Below are positions 1 through 7,829 of a stretch of DNA of 64,000 nucleotides, piece after piece. The DNA is from UBA4466 sp963925035 (lineage in GTDB: Bacteria; Bacteroidota; Bacteroidia; Flavobacteriales_D; Crocinitomicaceae). The stretch lies in the NCBI GenBank assembly GCA_963925035.1, contig CAWUSK010000012.1:1-64000 (forward strand). The letters are read 5' to 3'. How positions within the stretch are numbered: the stretch's first letter is position 1; every line of letters starts with the position of its first letter. Under the pieces are notes generated by a model, which was not told the origin of the DNA, searched no databases, and saw only the letters and a list, made by a program, of their open reading frames with translations. A program made the translations under genes and the position numbers.

Positions 1-267
1 TAGATTAAAGTCGATCGATAGGGTAATCGATGCAAATATGGATTTGTGATTGTTGCACAACGGCGACTTTAAGTTATTTGTAAAAAATGACAAAATCAAG
101 TCTTTTCAGATTTTTATCCAAAGATTCTCTCGTATTTAACGCTACCATATCCGAAGATATAATACATAAAATACTCGACCAAGGTATGTAATTGTAGGGC
201 AAGGGAAAGTCGCTTCACTAGTATTTATTTTTTGTACATTAGTCTAAAAATAAATCGCAATAACATT

Positions 268-305
268 GTGTAAAAGCCATAAAAACGGCTTTTACACTTA
301 ACGTT
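268..305. repeat. Hairpin plus 23-bp direct repeat, copy 1
   Basis: Bases 268-278 and 287-297 are perfect 11-bp inverted repeats around an 8-nt loop. The right arm runs into cggcttttacacttaacgtt (286-305), which recurs exactly at 2518-2537; identity extends to 23 bp (283-305 and 2515-2537). The second copy lacks the left arm of the hairpin. The two copies bracket the esterase gene and its promoter. The string acttaac fits the RYYYAAC box of integron attC sites, but no matching right-hand box is found here. Confidence 0.6.
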
Positions 306-366
306 GTATGCAGCTGAAAATTAGAATTGTTACCGTCTACTTTTTAAGTATCAAAAAATATTACTC

Positions 367-400
367 TTTGGAGTAATTGTTCTTACTTTAATTACTTTTG
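367..400 (+). promoter_or_regulatory. Candidate promoter of the esterase gene
   Basis: TTTG at 367-370 and TACTTTTG at 393-400 fit the Bacteroidota -33/-7 pattern (TTG ... TAnnTTTG) with a 22-bp spacer, slightly long. The start codon follows 40 bp downstream. Confidence 0.4.
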
Positions 401-440
401 GGAAGAGTAAGAAAGCTCGAATTTCGTAATAGACTACTAC

Positions 441-2303
441 ATGAAACAATTAACTGCTTTTCTTTTTGTATTCCAACTGTGTTCAACACCTGTTTTTGGT
501 CAAACTGTACTTTTATCAGAGGATTTCGCACTCGGAACGCTTCCTGTTGGATGGAGTCAATCAACCAACGCAACCGATGGTGGTTGGCTACTTGGAACCA
601 ACACTTCGCTTCAAAGTACATATTGGTCAATTTCGTCACATGGAAATTTTATTGCAACGAATGATGATGCCTGTGATTGCGACAAATCAGAAGACTACCT
701 AATTACACCGCCTTTGGACTTAACTGGGCTGAGTTCGGTAGCACTTCAATTTCAGAATTATTTTGACGGCGGCACTCTATTCGGTGGTACTGAGGTAGCG
801 ACTGTAGAGTATTCACTAGACAATGGAACGACATGGACGATTTTACAAACAATCGTTGGAGTTGCTAGCGATCAGTGGGACGCTCAAACGATAAGTCTTA
901 ATTCTCTGGCAGGAAATTCCAACGTGATGCTTGGCTTTCATTATTTCGATGATTTCAATTGGCTATTTGGCTGGGCCATTGACGACGTTAAGGTCATAGA
1001 AGTTACCGGGATGGATCTGGCCTTAAGCTCAATAACCGTCCCTTCTACTCAGTCGACAGGTTCAACGAGTCCAATAACGGGAGTTGTAACAAATGTTGGC
1101 GTAGAAATGATTCAATCATTCGATTTGTCATGGACGATTGACGGATCGGTTTATACCAATAATATTTCCGGTTTGTCTATTCCCTCTTTAGGCACCTTCA
1201 ACTTTTCTCATACGGATCAAATGCAAATTACCAATAGTGGGATGTATAGTTTGGATGTATCCATAAGTAATGTAAATGGACAGCCAGTAGATTCGAATGC
1301 AACGAATGACATTCTATCAATGAATCTTATAGCTTTAGAATACGGGACTATAGTTAGCGGCGCATTTAGCCGTGACTATATTTACTATCATGCAAGTACA
1401 GCAGCCGCAAATTGTCCATTGGTTATGGTTTTTCATGGCTATGGAGGAAATGCCGAAGACATCATGAATTACAGCCAATTTAATGCGCTTGCCGAAGAGT
1501 TCGGATTTGCCGTTTGTTACCCACAAGGAACGGAAGATTTCGATAATAACACTTTCTGGAACGTAGGTTATGATTTTCAACCTGGTGAAACCGTCAATGA
1601 TGTAGTTTTTGTTGATGATCTCATTGATTTGCTGAGTGCAGAGAATTCTTTGAGTAATGAAGAAATTTTTTCCACGGGAATGTCCAATGGAGGAGATTTT
1701 TCCTACTTACTTGCCTGTGCATCTTCTGAAACGTTCAAAGCGATTGCACCTGTTGCTGGGATGATGCTTCAACACATTATAGATACGTGTAATCAAGTGA
1801 GGGAAGTATCAATTCTTGAAATCCATGGTACGAATGACAATGTTACACCCATGAATGGTGATCCAATGAATAATGATGGATGGGGAGCGTATCCAAGCAT
1901 TCCAAATACAATCGATTACTGGGTCAACCTTTACGGGCTAACAAGTCTAGCATCAAGTAATTTCCCGAACATCGATCCAACGGATGGCAGTACGGTCAGT
2001 TCAGACAAATACACCGAAAATACTTCGTGCACTCAAGTGTGGCTGTATACTGTAGATGGAGGCGGGCATGATTGGCCAGGAGCATCGGGAAATATGGATC
2101 TTTCAGCGAGTAGACAAGCATGGCTGTTTTTTGAGCAATTATGTGCGAATCCTTTAGGAATTGTAGAAGTCAATCCTAACATTGAGCGTCAATTACTAAG
2201 AATTACCGATTTGATAGGGCGAGAAACTGAATTCGAAAAAGGGGTTGTCCTGATCTATCAATATTCTGATGGCTCCGTAGAGAAAAAGTTAGTACTCGAT
2301 TAA
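441..2303 (+). CDS. Secreted multidomain esterase of the PHB-depolymerase/LpqC type
   Basis: A 620-aa secreted protein. Residues 1-20 are a signal peptide. About 24-190 resemble a choice-of-anchor J / cleaved-adhesin beta-sandwich (LLSEDF...LPVGW, ending in WAIDDV). About 195-295 look CARDB-like (TGVVTNVGVE...). About 300-565 form an alpha/beta hydrolase like polyhydroxybutyrate depolymerases and feruloyl esterases: VFHGYGGN oxyanion region, nucleophile Ser415 in GMSNGG, and catalytic His543 in GGGHDWPG. The last ~45 residues (TDLIGRETEF...LIYQYSDGSVEKK) resemble a tail often seen on secreted Flavobacteriales proteins in place of the usual type A sorting domain. It probably hydrolyses an ester in an extracellular polymer; the substrate is unknown. 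It stands alone between two copies of a 23-bp repeat, suggesting a cassette-like acquisition. Confidence 0.8.
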   Translation: MKQLTAFLFVFQLCSTPVFGQTVLLSEDFALGTLPVGWSQSTNATDGGWLLGTNTSLQSTYWSISSHGNFIATNDDACDCDKSEDYLITPPLDLTGLSSVALQFQNYFDGGTLFGGTEVATVEYSLDNGTTWTILQTIVGVASDQWDAQTISLNSLAGNSNVMLGFHYFDDFNWLFGWAIDDVKVIEVTGMDLALSSITVPSTQSTGSTSPITGVVTNVGVEMIQSFDLSWTIDGSVYTNNISGLSIPSLGTFNFSHTDQMQITNSGMYSLDVSISNVNGQPVDSNATNDILSMNLIALEYGTIVSGAFSRDYIYYHASTAAANCPLVMVFHGYGGNAEDIMNYSQFNALAEEFGFAVCYPQGTEDFDNNTFWNVGYDFQPGETVNDVVFVDDLIDLLSAENSLSNEEIFSTGMSNGGDFSYLLACASSETFKAIAPVAGMMLQHIIDTCNQVREVSILEIHGTNDNVTPMNGDPMNNDGWGAYPSIPNTIDYWVNLYGLTSLASSNFPNIDPTDGSTVSSDKYTENTSCTQVWLYTVDGGGHDWPGASGNMDLSASRQAWLFFEQLCANPLGIVEVNPNIERQLLRITDLIGRETEFEKGVVLIYQYSDGSVEKKLVLD

Positions 2304-2633
2304 TGAACCGCTTTTTAACACTTTTTCATATAGTATATAGCACAACATACCAAAAGCAAGTCTTTTGCCAAGACACCTACACCTTAATTTCATCTTTTAT
2401 GTGTCGTCATGGAACAAGGGGGCGTTTAAAGACAATAAAAATTAGTCCTTCAGGAATGAGTTTTTTTTGATGAATATAACAATCGCTAAAAAAATCATAT
2501 CTTGACGAAGCAAGAAACGGCTTTTACACTTAACGTTACTTGCAAGATTAAGACGGCACGACCCGAAGTAACACACAGTGACTTTTGTTACAAAAAAAAC
2601 AGATAATTAAATAGACATTTGCTTTAAAAATCA
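2304..2633. other. Intergenic with second repeat copy
   Basis: No gene is seen in these 330 bp. The second copy of the 23-bp repeat lies at 2515-2537. A short inverted repeat (gtaaca 2568-2573, tgttac 2586-2591) sits just ahead of the MFS gene. Confidence 0.5.
2515..2537 (+). repeat. 23-bp direct repeat, copy 2
   Basis: This is identical over 23 bp to 283-305, 2232 bp away. It is followed by acttgcaag, whereas copy 1 is followed by gtatgcagc, so similarity fades gradually to the right. Confidence 0.65.
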
Positions 2634-3881
2634 ATGACAGACAAAATAAAACTCGGGCTTAAAGAAAATTGGAAGCAGTTTACCATTTTGGTAATTGTAA
2701 ACGCCTTTGTTGGAGGAATGATAGGCATGGAAAGGACTATTTTTCCTCAGTTTGCCGAGTTGGAATTTGGAGTTTCTTCAAAGACCGCCATTCTTTCATT
2801 CATTGCGGTATTTGGCACTACCAAAGCCATTGCTAATTATTTCACAGGACGACTTGCCAATAAATTCGGACGGAAAAATTTACTTCTATTTGGTTGGTTA
2901 ATGGCAATTCCAGTTCCTTTTATACTCATTTACGCACCTAGTTGGAGTTGGGTGATTTTTGCCAATGTGCTTTTAGGTGTTAGTCAAGGACTGACCTGGA
3001 GTAGTACGGTAGTAATGAAAATTGACCTTGTTGGCGAAAAGGATCGTGGATTTGCAATGGGTTTAAACGAATTTGCAGGGTATTTTGCGGTTGGAGTAGT
3101 TGCATTCTTAACAGGTTATATTGCCAATGCTTATGGTATTACACCTTATCCATTCTACATTGGAATTTTCATTTCCATTGTTGGATTCATTTTAACCGCT
3201 TTATGGGTAAAAGACACGAGGGTATTTGTTCATAAAGAAAGTACAACTGACAACACAGCACAACTGGACAATATATTTTTAGAAACCACCTTTAAGAATA
3301 AAACGCTAAGTTCAGTAACACAGGCAGGACTTGTAAACAATCTGAATGACGGAATGATTTGGGGCTTACTTCCAATATTACTGTTGTCGCTAAACTTTGA
3401 CAATGCAAATATTGGAGTCATAACAGCTATTTATCCAACTGTTTGGGGTATCGGACAACTTTTTACAGGAAAAATGTCTGACCATTACTCTAAAAAAGCA
3501 ATGTTGTTTTGGGGAATGCTTTTACAGGGATTAGCAATTTTACTTATTCCGTTTAGTAGCGACTTTTATGTTTTGGTTTCTATTTCTGCAATATTGGGTT
3601 TAGGAACAGCATTGGTTTATCCAACATTCTTGTCAACCATTGCACAAGTAACAAGCCCAAAACAACGAGCCGAAAGTATTGGTACATTTCGTCTTTGGAG
3701 AGATTTAGGTTACGCTTTTGGTGCCGTAATTTCAGGTGTTACAGCTGACCTATTCGGTATTGAGTATGCTATTTTTCTAATTGGTGGTCTTACTATTATT
3801 TCTTCACTCATAATCAAATTCCGTATGCCCGAACAAATAAAAATGACTGAAGGAATAATTAAAGCACACAAGTATGAATAA
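2634..3881 (+). CDS. MFS transporter
   Basis: A 415-aa inner membrane protein with about 12 hydrophobic segments and the major facilitator signature between helices 2 and 3 (GRLANKFGRKN, about residues 76-86). A second-half copy of that loop (GKMSDHYSKKAM) lies near residue 280. The central loop (about 198-220) is hydrophilic, as usual in the family. Length is typical for 12-helix drug or metabolite exporters, but nothing reveals the substrate. The start ATG follows an AT-rich leader without a clear Shine-Dalgarno site. It is the only gene between the second 23-bp repeat and an attC-like hairpin, so it may be a mobile single-gene cassette. Confidence 0.85.
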   Translation: MTDKIKLGLKENWKQFTILVIVNAFVGGMIGMERTIFPQFAELEFGVSSKTAILSFIAVFGTTKAIANYFTGRLANKFGRKNLLLFGWLMAIPVPFILIYAPSWSWVIFANVLLGVSQGLTWSSTVVMKIDLVGEKDRGFAMGLNEFAGYFAVGVVAFLTGYIANAYGITPYPFYIGIFISIVGFILTALWVKDTRVFVHKESTTDNTAQLDNIFLETTFKNKTLSSVTQAGLVNNLNDGMIWGLLPILLLSLNFDNANIGVITAIYPTVWGIGQLFTGKMSDHYSKKAMLFWGMLLQGLAILLIPFSSDFYVLVSISAILGLGTALVYPTFLSTIAQVTSPKQRAESIGTFRLWRDLGYAFGAVISGVTADLFGIEYAIFLIGGLTIISSLIIKFRMPEQIKMTEGIIKAHKYE

Positions 3882-3893
3882 CAAATCATAGTC

Positions 3894-3969
3894 GCCTAAC
3901 GGCAGGCTACTTGTTTTACTAAAAGTATGTTAGTATAAGGTCCCAATTCATCCAAATAGGCCGTTAGAA
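3894..3969. repeat. attC-like imperfect palindrome
   Basis: ctaacggc (3896-3903) pairs perfectly with gccgttag (3960-3967). After a 3-nt bulge (3904-3906), ctacttg (3907-3913) pairs with caaatag (3953-3959) with one mismatch. The left end gcctaac fits the attC R-box consensus RYYYAAC; the right end gttagaa matches GTTRRRY except its last base. Length (about 76 bp), bulge and two-part arms are like integron attC sites. No integrase gene is in the window, so this could instead be a terminator or a REP-like element. Confidence 0.4.
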
Positions 3970-4063
3970 ATAAAACCATGCCATCAAAAAGAGTTCTTAC
4001 TGCTTGCTCAAGACTATAACCTTTTAACTTTTGGGCAAAGTTTAGTGTAGTTCGTTATTTATG

Positions 4064-5086
4064 CTATTCTTTATACCCGCTAAAATCAAATTCTTGAATA
4101 GCAATCTGTGGCATTTGGCCGTCAATTCCACGCCTACCAGGCCGTCCATTTCTTCCATTTCTTCCAACTAAACCTGCAGCTTGTCCTTCGATCGATTTTC
4201 CAGGTTGCCCCGGCTTTCCTTTTGTTCCAGCTTGTCCACCTGCGCCACCAGAAACGTTAAATGAAATTTTCAATTCAAGCCCTGCGGCATTGCTGTGTAA
4301 AAAACAAATCACAGACCCAGCTCTTCCGCCGTTTGCTCCATCGCCTCCAAAACCTGCATCTCCGCCATTTCCAGGCGTTTTAAACTTGCCTCCTTCTTGT
4401 TTTCCGTCTTTTCCGGTTCCACCATCGCCACCATTTCCACCATTTCCACCATCACCACCAGAAACATCAATTGAAATCATGCCTGGTTCAATGCTTTTGT
4501 AACGCCATGCTAGTTTGGTTTGAATGTTTTGGACATAAATGAAATATGCTGATCCTTCTTTCCAAATATAGGCGGTATAATCACCTGCGTCTTGCCCAGT
4601 AGTTCCTTGTGTGCCGTGTTCACCATTGTTTCCGTCTCTAAAGAAAAGTGGCGTACTCTTGTTTCTCTGATCGATTCCGTCAGTGCCATTCAATGCTTTC
4701 GCATCCACTTTTAAATCACCACGTAAATTCAAACGGATAGAATCTGTATAGAAAACGGTTTCGTCCTTTTCTGTAATGCTGTATTGAGCAAAAGCGATGT
4801 TATCGTCGAATGAAACAGGATGTTTTACAATCTTGTACTTCTTTCCTAATTGCTTTTCTAAATCGTTGGATATGAAAGATAAATTGCGATTATTTGTAAC
4901 GTCAACTTCTTCACCATCTTTAAGTTGTGCAATAATTTTTCCTTCAATTGTCCCTCCAAATTGAGTCGGTTCAACGGGATTCCGCTCTAAGTAAACAGTT
5001 TTTATATTCGAAATTTCAAGCTTTTTCGTTGAGCCACACGCTGATATTACTGCGATTAAGGAGCAAAGAAGAGTGAATTTTTGCAT
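4064..5086 (-). CDS. Lipoprotein with collagen-like Gly-X-Y segment
   Basis: The start is placed at 5086 because MQKFTLLCSLIAVISACGS then gives a clean lipoprotein signal with lipobox ISAC; a Met eight codons upstream is less likely. The mature protein (~320 aa) has an N-terminal globular part and two glycine-rich runs. The first (roughly 4335-4480) is rich in GGDGGNGG patterns. The second (roughly 4100-4260) has GKPGQPG, GRNGRNGRPGRRG and similar collagen-like triplets. The two are separated by a beta-type segment. It is probably surface- or periplasm-anchored; function is unknown. It is the last gene of a leftward group with the glycosyltransferase and hydrolase. Confidence 0.75.
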   Translation of the reverse strand: MQKFTLLCSLIAVISACGSTKKLEISNIKTVYLERNPVEPTQFGGTIEGKIIAQLKDGEEVDVTNNRNLSFISNDLEKQLGKKYKIVKHPVSFDDNIAFAQYSITEKDETVFYTDSIRLNLRGDLKVDAKALNGTDGIDQRNKSTPLFFRDGNNGEHGTQGTTGQDAGDYTAYIWKEGSAYFIYVQNIQTKLAWRYKSIEPGMISIDVSGGDGGNGGNGGDGGTGKDGKQEGGKFKTPGNGGDAGFGGDGANGGRAGSVICFLHSNAAGLELKISFNVSGGAGGQAGTKGKPGQPGKSIEGQAAGLVGRNGRNGRPGRRGIDGQMPQIAIQEFDFSGYKE

Positions 5087-5125
5087 AGCAAATAGTTTTA
5101 AGTGACACATAAATGTAAGCGTAAT

Positions 5126-6253
5126 TTACTTTTTTGAAACATTCATCAACAGTTCCCAGACTTTTTCGGCGCTTTTGTCCCACGAGAATAAGAGACTGCG
5201 TTCCAATCCTTTTTTAGTCAATTCCGCCTTTAACTTCTCGTTATTTGCAATCAATGAAAGTTTCGCAGCAATGTCTTCAATGTTCATTGGATCACAATAC
5301 AATACTGCATCGCCTCCAACTTCAGGTAAAGAGGTTAAGTTACCAGCCAAAACAGGTGTGCCACTTTGCATTGCTTCAACCATTGGAATTCCAAAGCCTT
5401 CAAAATATGGAACAAAGGTAAAAACAGCTGCGGATGCCATTACTAGCGCTAGATCTTCTATAGAAAGATGTCCTGTAAAATGGATGTCGTCCTTTAACGT
5501 ATCTGAAATATTAATAGCTCCAAATGAATTCGAAAACAACGCTTCTCCTACAATGAGCAATTGATGTTCATCGTTAGGGTTTTGTTTTTTAAACTGTTCA
5601 AAAGCGGGAACCAAACGACTTAAATTTTTACGTGGATGCAGCGCTCCTACAAATAAAAAGTAGGGCTTATCGTTCGAATAATTTGTTTGAATTACACTTC
5701 TTTGTTGTTCATCTACGGGTTTAAAAACAGTTGAAGCAGCATTCCAGATGGCTGTTACTTTCTCTTCTGGAACAGAATAAGATTTACAAATATCTTGTTT
5801 TGAATAATCAGAAACAGTAATAATGTGATTTGCCTTTTGCGCGAATTGCGGAAAGTATTTGCATAAATATTTTCGAATAGCGCTTGGAACATCTTGAGGA
5901 TTGTGCTCAAAATTTATATCGTGAATAATATTTACTTGCTTCACTTTTGTCTTCAATGAAAGGTAACCATCAGGCGAGAAGTATATATCAGCCTTGTATT
6001 TTTTTAGTGCTCGCGTCACAGCAATTTCATTCCAGATATAAAATAAAATTGGATGTCGTGCTGGAGGATTTAATACAACTGGCGTTACATTTCCACCAAA
6101 AATGAATTTCGGGTCAAATTTGCGGTCGAAAAAGAATATAAATTGGTGTTCTGGGTGATTCTGCACCAATCGCTTTACAATTTCAAACGTATACCAGCCG
6201 TAACCTTCCATTTTGTGGGAAAGTAAAAAACGAGTATTTACAGCAATCCGCAT
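5126..6253 (-). CDS. Glycosyltransferase family 4 (GT-B fold)
   Basis: A 375-aa cytoplasmic GT-B enzyme. The N-terminal part begins MRIAVNTRFLL and carries the EGYGWYTFEIVKRL acceptor-side helix. The C-terminal half has the group 1 transferase signatures PYFLFVGALHPRKNLSRLV and the E-x7-E nucleotide-sugar motif region (PYFEGFGIPMVEAMQSGTPV). This layout is typical of mannosyl- or rhamnosyl-type transferases in polysaccharide or glycan assembly. Donor and acceptor cannot be read from sequence. It lies 3 bp after the stop of the metallo-hydrolase gene, so the two are likely co-transcribed. Confidence 0.88.
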   Translation of the reverse strand: MRIAVNTRFLLSHKMEGYGWYTFEIVKRLVQNHPEHQFIFFFDRKFDPKFIFGGNVTPVVLNPPARHPILFYIWNEIAVTRALKKYKADIYFSPDGYLSLKTKVKQVNIIHDINFEHNPQDVPSAIRKYLCKYFPQFAQKANHIITVSDYSKQDICKSYSVPEEKVTAIWNAASTVFKPVDEQQRSVIQTNYSNDKPYFLFVGALHPRKNLSRLVPAFEQFKKQNPNDEHQLLIVGEALFSNSFGAINISDTLKDDIHFTGHLSIEDLALVMASAAVFTFVPYFEGFGIPMVEAMQSGTPVLAGNLTSLPEVGGDAVLYCDPMNIEDIAAKLSLIANNEKLKAELTKKGLERSLLFSWDKSAEKVWELLMNVSKK

Positions 6254-6256
6254 GAT

Positions 6257-6901
6257 TTAAAATTGTAGAATGTAGTTGGTTTGTTTTTCTTGACCTATAG
6301 TTGTTTCACCGCCATGACCGCAATACACGAGTGTTTCTTCTGGCAAAGCGAACATTTTATTAAAGATCGTATCTTTTAAAACAGTAATATCACCACCTGG
6401 TAAATCAACACGACCAAAACTTCCAGCAAATAACACGTCGCCATTAATAACAAAACCTTGTGCGGCATTGTAAAAAACAACATGTCCAACGGAATGTCCT
6501 GGTGTAAAAATTACGTCGAATTCTATTCCATTGAAATTCAATTTTTCGCCACCGTTCAATAAATGTGTTGGCTCTTTTGGCTCAGTATAGTTGGGGAAAC
6601 CATAGACATGTGCATAGTTTGGAACAGCATTTAAAGTAAAAACATCTTCCTTATGAATGTAAAAATCAATGTCGTATTTAGAAAGAATAAACGCACAACC
6701 TAACACATGATCTATATGTGCATGGGTCAAAAGTAACGCTTCAGCTTTTAATTTATTCGATTCAATAAAGCCGATAATTTCTTCTTTCTCCTGCGATTCA
6801 TAACAACCGGGATCGATGATTACACAACTTTTTTCGTTGTAAACAACATAGGTGTTTTCTTGGAATCCATTAAACGTAAATTTCTTTATTTGAAGCGCCA
6901 T
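6257..6901 (-). CDS. Metallo-beta-lactamase-fold hydrolase (glyoxalase II-like)
   Basis: The start is set at ATG 6901 (MALQIKKFTFN), not an upstream TTG. The 214-aa protein has the metal-binding motif THAHIDH, then GHSVGH, a distal GDVLFAGSFGR, and a C-terminal HGGET, all ligands of the binuclear zinc site in the YcbL/glyoxalase II-like family. Short single-domain members without the glyoxalase II C-terminal domain hydrolyse thioesters of unknown identity in vivo. The protein is cytoplasmic (no signal). It precedes the glycosyltransferase by 3 bp. Confidence 0.88.
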   Translation of the reverse strand: MALQIKKFTFNGFQENTYVVYNEKSCVIIDPGCYESQEKEEIIGFIESNKLKAEALLLTHAHIDHVLGCAFILSKYDIDFYIHKEDVFTLNAVPNYAHVYGFPNYTEPKEPTHLLNGGEKLNFNGIEFDVIFTPGHSVGHVVFYNAAQGFVINGDVLFAGSFGRVDLPGGDITVLKDTIFNKMFALPEETLVYCGHGGETTIGQEKQTNYILQF

Positions 6902-6958
6902 TCTTAACAATCTTTAGCACAAAAATAGGATGTTTTTACCAATCGAGGTGTTTAGGCA

Positions 6959-6990
6959 TTGTTTTTGAGTAATTCAAATCACTATATTTG
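6959..6990 (+). promoter_or_regulatory. Promoter of the 7006 lipoprotein gene
   Basis: TTG (6959-6961), a 21-bp spacer and TATATTTG (6983-6990) match the Bacteroidota sigma-A pattern. The predicted start of transcription is about 10 nt ahead of the ATG at 7006. Confidence 0.55.
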
Positions 6991-7005
6991 ACAAAAAATT
7001 GAATT

Positions 7006-7542
7006 ATGAAGTACGTATTAATAGCATTCGTGGGAATCATTTTAGCAAGTTGCGGAACGCGTGTTCCATATACTAACGAGGTTAGAGATGAATTTGGTTT
7101 GGATACAGAACAAACAATTCGTAAAGTTCAATTCATTACATCTGCAACAATTATTTTCGAAAAAAATAAAATTTCTGGAGGTCAAGGAACCAATTCTGAT
7201 GGAACTTTGGTGACTTCATCAAGTAGAGAGCAAGACCGAGTTATTATTCCTGTTGGAACGAAATGTGTTTTTGACAGCTATGGTAACGCGGGTGAATTAA
7301 TTGTTCGTTTTGAAGTTGGAGTAGGAAGAACAATAACATTTGCAATGAGAGATAATTCTCAAAGTGGAAAATTTTACTTAGTTGCTGACTGGAACAATGG
7401 TGCTGCAAGAGGTGCTGTTTCTTACGGTAATGAAATGTACACAGCAACATCTTCGAGCGCAACAGCATTTTTGCAAGTTGTGAAAAAGAAATTACAAAAA
7501 ACGAAACGTAAAGATCGCGTTGTTAAAGGACTGAAAGTTTAG
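7006..7542 (+). CDS. Hypothetical lipoprotein
   Basis: A 178-aa protein starting MKYVLIAFVGIILASCGT, a signal peptide with lipobox LASC, so it is probably membrane-anchored. The mature part is beta-rich, ends in a basic Lys/Arg tail, and has no domain I recognise. It is monocistronic, with its own promoter and a strong terminator right after. The function is not known. Confidence 0.75.
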   Translation: MKYVLIAFVGIILASCGTRVPYTNEVRDEFGLDTEQTIRKVQFITSATIIFEKNKISGGQGTNSDGTLVTSSSREQDRVIIPVGTKCVFDSYGNAGELIVRFEVGVGRTITFAMRDNSQSGKFYLVADWNNGAARGAVSYGNEMYTATSSSATAFLQVVKKKLQKTKRKDRVVKGLKV

Positions 7543-7564
7543 AAACAACAATAGAATAAAATGT

Positions 7565-7596
7565 AAAAGCGCTGAAATTAGTTTCAGCGCTTTTTT
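7565..7596. terminator. Bidirectional intrinsic terminator
   Basis: A perfect 10-bp stem (7568-7577 with 7582-7591) with loop ttag is preceded by an A run and followed by a T run. It serves the 7006 gene on the plus strand and can serve the small minus-strand gene ending at 7595. Confidence 0.85.
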
Positions 7597-7792
7597 ATTT
7601 TTCAATCGTTACATGAACTCTGTCGATGCTTTCAATTGTGTCAATGTCTGCTGTTTTCTTGTTGTTTTGGGAGAAAAAAATGTAGAGTAAACCAGTCAAT
7701 AGTACAATGTAAAAAATAATACGCGCTAAATACCATTTAGATACTGGCGCAGAAACATACTTTTTAAAATCGACTTTCCGTTCGTCTTCCAT
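7595..7792 (-). CDS. Small single-pass membrane protein
   Basis: A 65-aa protein: hydrophilic N-terminus (MEDERKVDFKKY), one hydrophobic segment (about residues 23-41, ARIIFYIVLLTGLLYIFF) and a short polar C-terminus. The stop abuts the shared terminator and the gene is divergent from galE. No family is recognised. The single-pass layout and clean terminator argue that it is real. Confidence 0.6.
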   Translation of the reverse strand: MEDERKVDFKKYVSAPVSKWYLARIIFYIVLLTGLLYIFFSQNNKKTADIDTIESIDRVHVTIEK

Positions 7793-7816
7793 GCCTTAAA
7801 TTTAATTCATTTCATG

Positions 7817-7824
7817 TATCTTTG
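7817..7824 (+). promoter_or_regulatory. -7 box of galE, possibly leaderless
   Basis: TATCTTTG matches TAnnTTTG. The galE ATG begins 5 nt after it, at about the expected transcription start, so the mRNA may have little or no leader. Confidence 0.5.
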
Positions 7825-7829
7825 AAATT

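Larger units (their letters stand above)
1..440. other. Intergenic left end, no gene
   Basis: No convincing reading frame is present on either strand in this AT-rich stretch. It holds a perfect 11-bp hairpin (268-278 with 287-297), one copy of a 23-bp direct repeat (283-305) and a candidate promoter for the next gene. The gene to the left lies outside the window, so its 3' end cannot be judged. Confidence 0.6.

Noticed and set aside
3894..3969. Calling a true integron
   Set aside because: No integrase or attI is visible and the right R-box has a mismatch, so only attC-like is stated.
4290..4502. Pro-rich 70-aa frame
   Set aside because: It is the antisense shadow of the Gly-rich collagen-like segment.
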